Of a stretch of DNA of 64,000 nucleotides, positions 47,383 through 56,625 are shown one piece after another. A program made the translations under genes and the position numbers. Numbering within the stretch: position 1 is the first letter of the stretch; every line of letters begins with the position of its first letter. A model generated the notes under the pieces. It did no database searches and was not told the origin of the DNA. It saw nothing but the letters and a program-made list of their open reading frames with translations. The DNA comes from UM-FILTER-47-13 sp964445195. GTDB lineage: Bacteria; Pseudomonadota; Alphaproteobacteria; Micavibrionales; Micavibrionaceae. The DNA lies in contig CAYUKA010000001.1 in the NCBI GenBank assembly GCA_964445195.1, forward strand, positions 124,001 through 188,000. The letters are read 5' to 3'.

Positions 47383-48945
47383 CTAAACCGGCAACGCATC
47401 GGGTTTTTTACTGCGCAGCCAGACCACAACCATCAGGCGCGTGACCATGATCGCCGAAAAGAACGAGGTGATGATCCCGATCCCCAGCGTCACCGCAAAC
47501 CCCTTGATCGGCCCGGTACCGAACGAATACAGGATGATCGCCGCAATCAGCGTCGTCAGGTTGGAGTCGATAATCGTCGCCATCGCGCGGCTGTAGCCGG
47601 AATCAATCGCCGCCATCGGGCTACGCCCTTGCCGCGTTTCCTCGCGGATACGCTCAAAGATCAGCACATTCGCATCCACCGCCATCCCGACCGTCAGGAC
47701 GATCCCGGCAATACCGGGCAGAGTCAGCGTCGCCTGCAGAGTCGAGAGCAATGCGAAAATCAGCGCGATGTTCACCGCCAGCGCCACCGCCGCAAACGTG
47801 CCGAACAGGCCGTAAGTCGCGGCCATGAACACGATAATCAGCAGCAGGCCGACCAGGCTGGCGATCTTGCCGGCCTCAACCGAATCCGCGCCCAGCGACG
47901 GGCCGACCGTACGCTCTTCCATCACATTCAGCGGCGCGGGCAGCGCACCGGCGCGCAGCAGGAGGGATAAATCATTGGTTTCCTGCACCGAGAACTGGCC
48001 GGTAATAATCGCCGCCCCGCCGCAGATCGCGCCATTAATGCGCGGGGCGCTGATAATCTCGTTATCCAGCACGATCGCGAAGGGCTGGCCTATATTTTCG
48101 CGCGTCACCTCACAGAATTTACGCGCGCCAATGCCGTTCAGGCGGAAACTGACAACCGGCAGCCCGTCCTGGAACGACGGCTGCGCATTGGTCAGCATAT
48201 CGCCGGTTAACAGCGCGTGCCGATGCACGGCCATCGTCTGGCCCGGACTGTCCACCACCGGCAGAACCCGTCGCCCGCCGCTGCTGCGTACGCTCGCCCC
48301 GGCGCCGAGATCAACCATATGGAAGGTCAGCTTGGCCGTCTTGCCGAGGATATCCTTAATCCGCTCCGGGTCATCAACGCCGGGCAGCTGGACGATAATA
48401 CGGTCATCGCCCTGCCGGGTAATGACCGGCTCGCGCGTGCCGGTCTCGTCAACACGGCGGCGGACGATTTCAATCGACTGCGCAATAGTTTGGTCGCGAA
48501 TATCCTTGAGGGCCTGCTCGCCATAGGTTGCTTCCAGCGTCATGCCATCTTCGCTGACAATAATCTCAAGCTCACGGTCAATCTCGCGCAGGATTTCACG
48601 CGCCCGGTCGCTTTCAGCCGCATCAGTCAGGCGCAAGCGCATCCCGGCCGGAATCGCAGTAATCCGGCTATAGCCGACCTTCGCCTCACGCAGGTCAGGC
48701 CGCGCTGCCTGCACCAGATCCTCGGACCGCTCGCGCACCACAGTGTCGACTTCGACCTCAAGCAGAAGGTGCGAGCCGCCCTGCAGGTCAAGGCCGAGAT
48801 TAACAGTCTTGGTCGGCAGCCAGCCCGGTAGGGTTTCCAGATAAGCCCGCATCCCCGGCCCGGCCATATTCGGCGCACTGTATAGCAGCGCCAACACACA
48901 GACGGCAAGAATGGCAAAAACCTTCCAACGGGCAATATAAATCAT
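47383..48945 (-). CDS. secD: Protein translocase subunit SecD
   Basis: A 520-residue inner-membrane protein. After the first helix (WKVFAILAVCVLALLYSA) comes LGLDLQGGSHLLLEVEV. The large periplasmic P1 region includes VDETGTREPVITRQGDDRIIVQLPGVDDPERI. The C-terminal five helices contain VLTVGMAVDANVLIFERIREE. The length is typical of the shorter alphaproteobacterial form. It is second in the yajC-secD-secF order. Confidence 0.96.
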   Translation of the reverse strand: MIYIARWKVFAILAVCVLALLYSAPNMAGPGMRAYLETLPGWLPTKTVNLGLDLQGGSHLLLEVEVDTVVRERSEDLVQAARPDLREAKVGYSRITAIPAGMRLRLTDAAESDRAREILREIDRELEIIVSEDGMTLEATYGEQALKDIRDQTIAQSIEIVRRRVDETGTREPVITRQGDDRIIVQLPGVDDPERIKDILGKTAKLTFHMVDLGAGASVRSSGGRRVLPVVDSPGQTMAVHRHALLTGDMLTNAQPSFQDGLPVVSFRLNGIGARKFCEVTRENIGQPFAIVLDNEIISAPRINGAICGGAAIITGQFSVQETNDLSLLLRAGALPAPLNVMEERTVGPSLGADSVEAGKIASLVGLLLIIVFMAATYGLFGTFAAVALAVNIALIFALLSTLQATLTLPGIAGIVLTVGMAVDANVLIFERIREETRQGRSPMAAIDSGYSRAMATIIDSNLTTLIAAIILYSFGTGPIKGFAVTLGIGIITSFFSAIMVTRLMVVVWLRSKKPDALPV

Positions 48946-48972
48946 GAAAACAATCCAACTCTTATAGAGGTC

Positions 48973-49311
48973 TTAAGCCGCTTCGCTGTCGGCCTTGTTC
49001 TGGATCGCGGAACGGAGCGCGGTGATCTTCACGCCGTCACCCAGATCAAGCCGGACTTCGTTCTCGCCGTCCTTGATTTTATCAATGGTAGCAATGAAAC
49101 CGGCAGAGGTGACCACCCGGTCCCCCTTCTTCAGCTTGTCGATCATAGCGCGGTGTTTCTTGAACCGCTTTTGCTGCGGCATGATCAGCAACACATAGAA
49201 CATGATCACCAGGATCAGGATCAGCAGCATGTTCAGCGCAAACGCCTCCCACGGGCTGGGCGCATCGGCAGCCGCAGTTCCGGCGGCGGCAAGGGCTTCG
49301 GAAATCAGCAT
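48973..49311 (-). CDS. yajC: Preprotein translocase accessory protein YajC
   Basis: A 112-residue protein with one membrane helix (AFALNMLLILILVIMFYVLLIMPQQKRFKKH) and the conserved cytoplasmic part KGDRVVTSAGFIATI. It opens the sec operon and ends 27 bases before secD. Confidence 0.94.
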   Translation of the reverse strand: MLISEALAAAGTAAADAPSPWEAFALNMLLILILVIMFYVLLIMPQQKRFKKHRAMIDKLKKGDRVVTSAGFIATIDKIKDGENEVRLDLGDGVKITALRSAIQNKADSEAA

Positions 49312-49403
49312 CGGACTCCCCTTCTCTCCATCTTAATCGTATAGTTGTGTCAAAATGTCTACCGGACTATAAAGACCTGTACGGTAAAGGCAAGAGCCCA
49401 TCA

Positions 49404-50297
49404 ATGACGGATAACAATGATTCACAGGAACCCGTGCGGGAAGATATCGCGCCGCTGCTGGCGCGGATCGCCGCGGCGCTGGAGCAACAGGCCGGCATAA
49501 CGCCGCCCGCCGCGCCGGACTGGGCGGCGGCAAACGCCTATAGCTGGCAGGCGCAAAGCGGCACGCTGCGACCGGTTCCGGATACCGGCGCCCTGCCGCT
49601 CAGCCTGCTGGTCGGGCTGGCGCAACAGGCCGAAGTCCTGCTGCAGAACACAAGGCAGTTCGCCGCCGGCTACCCGGCCAACAATGCGCTGCTGTGGGGC
49701 GCGCGCGGCATGGGAAAAAGCGCGCTGGTCAAAGCTGCGCATAAAGATGTGGCGGCAGGGTCTGAACGCCCGCTGATCCTGATCGAAATCCAGCGCGAGG
49801 ATATTGACAGCCTCGCCGGCCTGATCGACCTGCTGCGGAACCATGAAGACAAGCGCTTCCTGCTGTTCTGCGACGATCTGTCCTTTGATGATGGCGAGAG
49901 CGGTTATAAATCGCTCAAAACCCTGCTGGAAGGCGGCATTGCCGCGCGGCCCGCGCATATCCTGTTTTACGCAACCTCCAACCGCCGGCACCCCATGCCG
50001 CGCCGGATGATCGAAAATGAACGCCAAACAGCGATCCAGCCCGGCGAAGCGGTCGAGGAAAAAGTCTCGCTATCCGACCGGTTCGGCCTGTGGCTTGGTT
50101 TTTACCCGTGCACGCAGGAACAGTTCCTCGCCATGATCGACAATTACGCCACTGCGCTTGGCCTTGGCGACGATCGCGAAGAGTTACACAGGCAAGCCCT
50201 TGAATGGGCCGTGACCCGCGGCGGCCGCTCCGGCCGGGTGGCCTGGCAGTTCATCCAGGACCTGGCGGGCAAGGCACAAAAGCAAGTCAACGTCTAG
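49404..50297 (+). CDS. DUF815-family ATP-binding protein
   Basis: A 297-residue P-loop protein. Walker A GARGMGKSALVKAA lies near 112, Walker B FLLFCDDLSFDDGESGYKSLKTLLEGG near 158, and a sensor-like segment HILFYATSNRRH near 190. DUF815 is an AAA-related family of unknown function that often stands by yajC-secDF in alphaproteobacteria. The ATG at 49404 is chosen because the longer frame from 49347 has no ribosome site. It ends four bases into the convergent DUF3592 gene. Confidence 0.85.
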   Translation: MTDNNDSQEPVREDIAPLLARIAAALEQQAGITPPAAPDWAAANAYSWQAQSGTLRPVPDTGALPLSLLVGLAQQAEVLLQNTRQFAAGYPANNALLWGARGMGKSALVKAAHKDVAAGSERPLILIEIQREDIDSLAGLIDLLRNHEDKRFLLFCDDLSFDDGESGYKSLKTLLEGGIAARPAHILFYATSNRRHPMPRRMIENERQTAIQPGEAVEEKVSLSDRFGLWLGFYPCTQEQFLAMIDNYATALGLGDDREELHRQALEWAVTRGGRSGRVAWQFIQDLAGKAQKQVNV

Positions 50298-51964
50298 CGC
50301 CGCATTGCGCGGCCGGTGATCCCTGCCGTCATGGTCATGGCATAATACAGAAATAGCAGCCCGATGATAAACAGCGCCAACGGCTCCAGCCAGTTCATAA
50401 ACCCCTTGTCGATCATCGCCCGTTCGGGATCGTCCGGATCGTACAGCACCACCACCTTGTCGCCCGCCTGCCGCAACGGCGGGTTGGAACCGGTTTTGCC
50501 TTCAAAACTGACTCTCTCGCCAGCCCATGTTTTAAAGGCGATCACAGGATAATAGACATAGTTGGCATCGGTACCGGTGCGGCGGCTCTTCAGGCCGGTC
50601 ACCTCGCCCTGCGCCACCATCGCCACACCGGACAGGTCGTGGCGTTCCTGGAACACCGTGTAGCCGGCGAAGGTAATGCCAACACCGAAAAAAAACATCA
50701 CCAGCACCGCAAGCAGCGCGTTGCGGTCAAGGATCCTGACCCGTTCGCGGATTTCAGCAGGAGTCATCAGGTAATTCGCCCCAACCGTTGTCTCGACCTT
50801 GATGCCGCCTTTGAATTCGTCCCGGATATCCTCCATCGACGGGAACCTGTCACGGTTGTCTATGATCGCCTGCCGCAGCCTGAACCCGGCAAAGCCAAGC
50901 GCGGCAAGCACCAGCAACACTGTGGCGAGGTTAAAGCTCAGATGCAGAAGCGCGTTATGCAGCATCACCAGCCCCGGCGCGAGAAAGATCGTCCCGAATA
51001 CGAGCAGCAGCTTGCCCGGCCGCTTGACCTTGCGCGTGCCGTCCTTGCCGCGAATAACCATCAGCGTCACCTGGCGGCCCGGCAGCTTGTCGGCCAGCCA
51101 GTTACTGCTGTCATCATCGCCGTCAGCCTGCACCCGGTCGCCCTGCGGCGTTTGAAACTCATAGACCGGCGTATAGTACTGACTGTTGTAGTATTTGCGC
51201 TTGATCGCGGCAATTTTACGCCGCTCCGCCGCAGGGGCCATCGGCGTATCTTCGTCGCGCTGCGCCCGGATCAGGCCAAACGCCATAAAACCAACAAACA
51301 GCCCGCCGATCCCCATAAAGGCCAGTGAAAACGTCATATAGCGCCAGACTGTGTCCAGCACGAAGCGCGCGGGATCGTCAGGATCATAGTAGACACCGAT
51401 TTTTTGCCCCTGCGCGAACGGCTCTGAACCGGTGCCGAGGCGGTCTTCCTCCTGATAGGTATCGCCATGCTGATCTGTGTAACGCACGACCGGGTAATAG
51501 ATTGTGCCGCTTTCGCTATCATAGGTCGTTTCATAGCCGGTAATCGTACCCTGCGCCTGATAACCATGCAGCTTCAGCCAAACCACATCATAGGCGCTCC
51601 AGGCGCCGAACAGAAAAAAGCCGAACGGCATCAGCACGAACAACATGACAATCAGGCTGGCAAACACTGTCTTGACCGGCCCCTGCCTGAAATCTTCGGC
51701 AAAGGCTTCCTTGATTGTCTGCGTATCGGGCGGATCGTCACCCAGCGCGCTGCTGCCCTGATATTCACGCTGCCAGTCTGTGGCGCTGCGGCGTGCACCG
51801 GTCGATTTCACCCCGACAATCCGGCCCTTCACCCGCACCGAGGCCAGCCGCCAGTATATCCAGTACGCAATCAGCCCGCCGCCGATCAGGATAAAGACCA
51901 GTGCGCCGAACAGGAACAGCATGGCGTTATAGGCGCTGAAAGCATCAAAAGCGAAATCCAGCAT
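50294..51964 (-). CDS. Membrane protein with repeated DUF3592 units
   Basis: A 556-residue inner-membrane protein. Two full DUF3592 units can be read (about 133-205, with YYPVVRYTDQHGDTYQEEDRLG and VYYDPDDPARFVLDTV; about 445-520, with VYYPVIAFKTWAGERVSFEGKTG and VLYDPDDPERAMIDKG). A degenerate unit is near 265 (YYTPVYEFQTPQGDRV) and a partial one near 45 (VRVKGRIVGVKSTG). Membrane segments flank the units. YDPDDP-R-- is diagnostic. The function of the family is unknown. It follows the M23 gene by four bases on the same strand. Confidence 0.8.
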   Translation of the reverse strand: MLDFAFDAFSAYNAMLFLFGALVFILIGGGLIAYWIYWRLASVRVKGRIVGVKSTGARRSATDWQREYQGSSALGDDPPDTQTIKEAFAEDFRQGPVKTVFASLIVMLFVLMPFGFFLFGAWSAYDVVWLKLHGYQAQGTITGYETTYDSESGTIYYPVVRYTDQHGDTYQEEDRLGTGSEPFAQGQKIGVYYDPDDPARFVLDTVWRYMTFSLAFMGIGGLFVGFMAFGLIRAQRDEDTPMAPAAERRKIAAIKRKYYNSQYYTPVYEFQTPQGDRVQADGDDDSSNWLADKLPGRQVTLMVIRGKDGTRKVKRPGKLLLVFGTIFLAPGLVMLHNALLHLSFNLATVLLVLAALGFAGFRLRQAIIDNRDRFPSMEDIRDEFKGGIKVETTVGANYLMTPAEIRERVRILDRNALLAVLVMFFFGVGITFAGYTVFQERHDLSGVAMVAQGEVTGLKSRRTGTDANYVYYPVIAFKTWAGERVSFEGKTGSNPPLRQAGDKVVVLYDPDDPERAMIDKGFMNWLEPLALFIIGLLFLYYAMTMTAGITGRAMRR

Positions 51965-51968
51965 ATTA

Positions 51969-52931
51969 TCAGCTCCCTTGCCTGCCCAGATAAAGCTCCG
52001 GGTTCAACGCATCGGTGCCACGGCGGGTTTCGAAATGCAGTTGCGGGCTGCTGACCGAGCCGGTCGAGCCGACCGTGCCAATCGTCGCACCGCGCCTGAC
52101 CTCCTGCCCGCGCTGCACGCTAATACGGTCCATATGGCCATAGGCCGTCATCCAGCGGTCGGCGTGGCGGATCAGCACCAGATTGCCGAAGCCCCGCAAC
52201 TGATCATCAGCATAGACCACAACGCCGTTTTCCGCCGCCCGGACCGGCGCGCCGCGCGGCGCCTTGATATTGATGCCGTCATTATGCAGCCCGTCCTTCT
52301 TGGGGCCGTAGCCTGAGATAACCGGGCCATAGACCGGCCAGGCGAATTTGCCGCCCGCGCGCGGCGGCGTTTTCGTGGTCACCGGCAAAGACCGGCGGAC
52401 CGGCGTCACAGGCCGTGACGCCACAACCGGCGGCGCGGCTGCCCCGCCGCCAGATGGTTTCACGCCGGGCCGGGCCTGCGCGACGGCCACAGCCGGCTTT
52501 GACGGCGGTGTATAGGCCGGACGGATCGAGGGCAGGTTCAAGGTCTGGCCGACGCTGATCCGGTACGGGGCGCGTAGGTCATTTTGCCGCGCCAGCTGGG
52601 TCATACTCACGTTAAAGGTACGGGAAATGTGATAGAGTGTATCCTCCGCCCGCACCCTATATGTTGCCGGCGGCGGCAGGGTCAGGCGGTCACCGGTCTC
52701 AAGGAAGTAAGGCGCGCGCAGATTATTGACAAAAATAACGTCTTTCATATTCACACGGTAACGCTGGGAGATGCTCCACAACGTATCGCCATCTGATACG
52801 GTATGGACGCCCGCGCTGCTGGCGCCGCCGTCAAGGCCGTAATTAATCACCGGCGCCGGACTGCTGCGGCCGCAGGCCGTCAGACATAGCAGCATAATCA
52901 AGCAAAGCGTATGAAGGTCAGGCCGACGCAT
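51969..52931 (-). CDS. LysM/M23 lipoprotein, NlpD-like, with degenerate peptidase site
   Basis: A 320-residue outer-membrane lipoprotein (signal MRRPDLHTLCLIMLLCLTACG, lipobox LTAC). Two LysM domains follow (VSDGDTLWSISQRYRVNMKDVIFVNNLRAP; VRAEDTLYHISRTFNVSMTQLARQNDLRAP). Then a basic/proline linker and an M23 domain (HNDGINIKAPRGAPVRAAENGVVVYA, GNLVLIRHADRWMTAYGHM, SPQLHFETRRG). The zinc ligands of active M23 enzymes are missing at GINI (usual G-DI) and QLHFE (usual HLHFE). E. coli NlpD has the same kind of losses and acts as an amidase activator. It overlaps pcm by 14 bases, an order like that of E. coli pcm-nlpD. Confidence 0.88.
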   Translation of the reverse strand: MRRPDLHTLCLIMLLCLTACGRSSPAPVINYGLDGGASSAGVHTVSDGDTLWSISQRYRVNMKDVIFVNNLRAPYFLETGDRLTLPPPATYRVRAEDTLYHISRTFNVSMTQLARQNDLRAPYRISVGQTLNLPSIRPAYTPPSKPAVAVAQARPGVKPSGGGAAAPPVVASRPVTPVRRSLPVTTKTPPRAGGKFAWPVYGPVISGYGPKKDGLHNDGINIKAPRGAPVRAAENGVVVYADDQLRGFGNLVLIRHADRWMTAYGHMDRISVQRGQEVRRGATIGTVGSTGSVSSPQLHFETRRGTDALNPELYLGRQGS

Positions 52932-53604
52932 GGGAAGGATCGTCATCGGCATTCTCGCTGGCCGGGGCAAGATTGGGCAGGAGCGGCACAAAACGCACCG
53001 GCATTAAGTCCTTGACGGCAAACGTATCCTCTCCCTCTTTCTTATAACGGCGCAGCACCTGCTGCCCGTCCGGCAACGCCACCGGGATCACGATGATCCC
53101 GCCGACCTTGAGCTGGTCCAATAACGGCGCGGGCGGTTCCCCGTGTGCACAGGCGGTGCAAATAATCTTGTCAAAGGGCTGCTGCTCCGGCCAGCCTTTC
53201 ATGCCGTCACCGGCAATCGCGGTAATATTGCGTAGTTTCAGCCGGTCGAACATTTGTTCCGCCAGCAGCAGCAGGGGCTTGTGCCGTTCGATGCTGTACA
53301 CCCGGCGGCACAGATGCGCCAGCACACAGGTCTGGTAGCCCGATCCGGTGCCGATCTCCAGCACCTTGTCGCGGTCGGTGATCTCCAGCGCCTGCGTCAT
53401 CGTCGCCACGACCAGCGGCTGGCTGATCGTCTGCCCCCGCCCGATCGGCAGGGCAATGTCCTCATAAGCCTGATCCTGCATTTGTTCAGGAACAAAGGCT
53501 TCGCGCGGCACGCGCTCCATCGCCGCCAGCACGGCGGTATCGGCAATCCCCATCGAGCGGAGATGCATAACAAGGCGGATTTTGCGGGTATCTTCGGCGT
53601 TCAT
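52918..53604 (-). CDS. pcm: Protein-L-isoaspartate O-methyltransferase
   Basis: A 228-residue repair methyltransferase for damaged aspartyl residues. AMERVPREAFVPEQMQDQAYEDIALPIGRGQTISQPLVVATMTQAL and VLEIGTGSGYQTCVLAHLC are the characteristic motifs. ICTACAHGEPPAPLLDQLKVGGIIVIPV follows. A 25-residue polar tail extends past the usual end and overlaps the nlpD-like gene. Confidence 0.94.
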   Translation of the reverse strand: MNAEDTRKIRLVMHLRSMGIADTAVLAAMERVPREAFVPEQMQDQAYEDIALPIGRGQTISQPLVVATMTQALEITDRDKVLEIGTGSGYQTCVLAHLCRRVYSIERHKPLLLLAEQMFDRLKLRNITAIAGDGMKGWPEQQPFDKIICTACAHGEPPAPLLDQLKVGGIIVIPVALPDGQQVLRRYKKEGEDTFAVKDLMPVRFVPLLPNLAPASENADDDPSHASA

Positions 53605-53726
53605 GACCCCTTGATTCTAGACCGAATAAGGAAAAACGCAATCATCATCTTTTTATTGCATTTCCGTAAGATTTAAACTAGTGATTTTACAGATCACGAA
53701 TTCATGACTGCAAAAGGAGATAAACC

Positions 53727-54251
53727 ATGCGCCCCCCCGTTATCGTTTCAACCGTCTTCGCCGCTCTTGCCATTGCCGGTGTCGCTCAGGCAGATGATGC
53801 GCCGATTGTCATTGATGGCTTCCAGGAATTTTCGGCCGGCGATGAATGCGTTAACCAGCGCATTGATCAATGGGCCAATGAGGGCAACGCCTTCCCGCTG
53901 AAAGGCGAGCCGTGGGAGGCGATCAAAGCTGACTGCGCCGCCACTGCCGGGCCGCTGAACGCCTACGAAAACCAGACCGGCATCCTGACATCACTGACCC
54001 TGTCTGTGCCGGTGCGAAACGAGGCCGATCAATGCGTTTTCAGCTTAATTAACGCATTTTTCAACGAAGTCGCTCCTATTAACGAGGAACTTAACGAGGA
54101 ACCTGGCATCAGATTCCAAGCCACAGCCGATAATTTTGGTGACCTCATCACCGAATGTGAAGCCCTAACCGGCACAGATGTCGATTATTTCCACGGCATG
54201 CAGGAATACACCGAAACCAGGGGTGCGGTCAGCCTTACCCTGACGCGATAA
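53727..54251 (+). CDS. Secreted hypothetical protein, 174 aa
   Basis: Signal peptide MRPPVIVSTVFAALAIAGVAQA, then an acidic mature part with four cysteines (GDECVNQ, KADCAAT, ADQCVFS, ITECEAL) that could form two disulfides. I do not recognise it. AAGGAG stands eight bases before the ATG. It converges on serS with a 13-base gap. Nearby genes pcm and nlpD are on the other strand. Confidence 0.72.
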   Translation: MRPPVIVSTVFAALAIAGVAQADDAPIVIDGFQEFSAGDECVNQRIDQWANEGNAFPLKGEPWEAIKADCAATAGPLNAYENQTGILTSLTLSVPVRNEADQCVFSLINAFFNEVAPINEELNEEPGIRFQATADNFGDLITECEALTGTDVDYFHGMQEYTETRGAVSLTLTR

Positions 54252-54264
54252 TCGTCAAAGCAGG

Positions 54265-55578
54265 CTAGCCGCTGGCGCTGAGCAGGGCGTCATCGGCGCT
54301 GCGGACCGGCATGATTTTCTCCAGCCCGGCCATATAGGGTTTCAGCACATCGGGGACGAAAACGCCGCCATCGGCGGGGTCGTAGTAATTTTCCATCACC
54401 GCGATCAACGCCCGGCCGACAGCGACGCCGGAGCCATTGAGCGTATGGACGAAGTCTGTCTTTTTCTCGCCCGGCCGGCGCAGTCTGGCTTTCATCCGCC
54501 GCGCCTGGAACGGCCCGCAATTCGAGCAGCTCGAGATTTCGCGGTAGGTCTGCTGGCCCGGCAGCCACGCCTCAATGTCATAGGTCTTCATCGCCCCGAA
54601 ACCGGTATCGCCGCTGCACAGCACGATGGTGCGGAACGGCAGGCCGAGTTTTTTCAGGACCGTCTCAGCACATTCCGTCATGCGCTCATGCTCTTCCACA
54701 CTGTGTTCGGGCAAGGTCACGCTGACCAGCTCGACCTTATAGAACTGGTGCTGGCGTAACATCCCGCGCGTATCGCGGCCCGCCGCCCCCGCCTCCTGCC
54801 GGAAACACGGCGTAAAGGCCGTATAACGGCGCGGCAATATCTCTTCCTCGACGATCATATCGGCGACGATATTGGTCAGCGGCACCTCGGCGGTCGGCAC
54901 CAGCCAGTCACCGCGCGTAGTCTGGAACTGGTCCTCGCGGAATTTCGGCAACTGGCCCGTGCCGAACATTGTTTCATCACGAACCATCAACGGCGGCGAG
55001 ACCTCTATATAGCCATGCTCGCCCGTGTGGGTATCAAGGAAGAACTGCGCCAGCGCCCGTTCCAGCCGCGCCAGCCCCTGCGTCAGCATGACGAAGCGCG
55101 AACCTGACAACTTGGCCGCGGTTTCGAAATCCATCATGCCGAGCTCTTCGCCGATATCGAAATGCTCTTTCGGCTCGCTGTTACCGCGCTTGATTTCACC
55201 TGACGTACGCACCTCGACATTCGCGCTTTCATCCGGCCCGTCCGGCACGTCATCGGCCAGCAGGTTCGGCAAACCGGCAAGGTGCTGGTTCAGGGCTTCG
55301 CCCAACGTCTTCTCACGCTCCTCCAGTTCGGCCATCTGCGTTTTAATGCCGGAGACTTTTGTTTCAAGTTCCGATGTATCCTTGCCGTCGCGCTTCATCG
55401 GACCGATCTCTTTCGAGATCGTGTTACGCTCGGCCTGCAAATCCTGCAGTTCCGTCTGCACAGCCCGCCGCTCCTCATCGAGCTTCAGTATATCCTGAGC
55501 CTGGGCGGACAGGCCGCGCCGCGCCCAGTTCTTATCGTGGCGTTCGGGATTTTCCCTGATGGCGCGTATATCATGCAT
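54265..55578 (-). CDS. serS: Serine-tRNA ligase
   Basis: A 437-residue class II synthetase. The N-terminal coiled coil runs about 30-100 (LDEERRAVQTELQDLQAERNTISKEIG...). Motif 2 is FRQEAGAAGRDTRGMLRQHQFYKVEL. Motif 3 is HTLNGSGVAVGRALIAVMENY. GDTGFGAMKTYDIEAWLPGQ is the serine-binding region. The ATG at 55578 gives MHDIRAIRENPE, the usual N-terminus; an ATG at 55665 would add 29 unneeded residues. Confidence 0.95.
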   Translation of the reverse strand: MHDIRAIRENPERHDKNWARRGLSAQAQDILKLDEERRAVQTELQDLQAERNTISKEIGPMKRDGKDTSELETKVSGIKTQMAELEEREKTLGEALNQHLAGLPNLLADDVPDGPDESANVEVRTSGEIKRGNSEPKEHFDIGEELGMMDFETAAKLSGSRFVMLTQGLARLERALAQFFLDTHTGEHGYIEVSPPLMVRDETMFGTGQLPKFREDQFQTTRGDWLVPTAEVPLTNIVADMIVEEEILPRRYTAFTPCFRQEAGAAGRDTRGMLRQHQFYKVELVSVTLPEHSVEEHERMTECAETVLKKLGLPFRTIVLCSGDTGFGAMKTYDIEAWLPGQQTYREISSCSNCGPFQARRMKARLRRPGEKKTDFVHTLNGSGVAVGRALIAVMENYYDPADGGVFVPDVLKPYMAGLEKIMPVRSADDALLSASG

Positions 55579-55650
55579 ATTCCAACTCCGTCTTTTTCGT
55601 TTCCTTTGATAACGCGAAAACAGCTCAGAATCTAAAGAAAAATAATCACA

Positions 55651-55733
55651 ACCACGAATAAACACGAATGGACACCAATTGATTTGTATGTACTATAAAA
55701 CCTTATTCGCGTTTATTTGTGTTCATTCGTGGT
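55651..55733. repeat. Imperfect inverted repeat between serS and the amidohydrolase gene
   Basis: The 19-base arms ACCACGAATAAACACGAAT (55651-55669) and the complement of ACCACGAATGAACACAAAT (55715-55733) match at 17 of 19 positions. The arms flank the divergent promoter region. CACGAAT-AACACGAAT words of this kind are common in intergenic repeats of other bacteria. Confidence 0.6.
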
Positions 55734-55743
55734 GAAATGACAT

Positions 55744-56625
55744 ATGCACGCCGTGTTCAAAACCGTCCGGCCCGACAACCCGCTCCCGCTTGTGTTCGAC
55801 AGCCCGCACAGCGGCCGCGCCTATCCCGGGGATTTCCGCTTCGCCTGCCCGTTCGAAATCCTGCAAAAGGCAGAGGACAATCACGTTGACGAGTTGTTCG
55901 AAGCCGCGCCGCAACATGGCGGCGTGTTCCTGCACGCCCTGTTCCCGCGCACCTATATCGATGTCAACCGGGCCATTGATGATATCGACCCCGATCTGCT
56001 GGCGGAACCGTGGCCGCATGACATAAACCCAACGCCGCGCTCCCATGCCGGGATCGGTCTGATCCGGCGGCTGGTCAGGCCCGGCATTGCCGTTTATGAG
56101 CGCAAGCTGCCTGTCAGCGAAGTCGTCCATCGCATTGAAACATATTACAAACCTTACCATGAAGAGCTGGCGGCGCTGATCAATGACGCGCATTACCGGT
56201 TCGGCCAGTCATGGCACATCAACTGCCATTCCATGCCGCAGGGCGGTAATGTCAGCGGCGGTTTCACCCGCGCCCGCGCCGCCCATGCCCCGATCGGCAA
56301 TTTACCGGATTTCGTGCTCGGCGACCGCGACGGCACAAGCTGCGCGCTTGATTTTACGCACAGCCTGCGCGATTTCCTGAAAAGCCGCGGCTACAAGGTC
56401 GCGATCAATAACCCCTATCGCGGCGTCGAGCTGGTGCAGCGCTATTCCAGCCCGGCCACCGGCCGCCATTCACTCCAGATCGAGATTAACAAAGGGCTGT
56501 ACTGGGATGAAACGCGCAACCAAAAAACAAGGCACTTTAATACGCTAAAGGGCGATATTGAGGCATTGATTGAATTTTGCGCCGGTTACGTAAACGCCAA
56601 CCTGACCGATATGGCGGCGGATTAG
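55744..56625 (+). CDS. N-formylglutamate amidohydrolase family protein
   Basis: A 293-residue hydrolase that releases formate from N-formylglutamate in histidine breakdown, or acts on a related acyl amino acid. VFDSPHSGRAYP, RTYIDVNRAIDDIDPDLL, INCHSMP and LQIEINKGLYWDE are the family motifs. There are no hut genes nearby, so the substrate may differ. Stop TAG overlaps the lipB stop TAA by two bases within TTAG (56622-56625). Confidence 0.88.
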   Translation: MHAVFKTVRPDNPLPLVFDSPHSGRAYPGDFRFACPFEILQKAEDNHVDELFEAAPQHGGVFLHALFPRTYIDVNRAIDDIDPDLLAEPWPHDINPTPRSHAGIGLIRRLVRPGIAVYERKLPVSEVVHRIETYYKPYHEELAALINDAHYRFGQSWHINCHSMPQGGNVSGGFTRARAAHAPIGNLPDFVLGDRDGTSCALDFTHSLRDFLKSRGYKVAINNPYRGVELVQRYSSPATGRHSLQIEINKGLYWDETRNQKTRHFNTLKGDIEALIEFCAGYVNANLTDMAAD

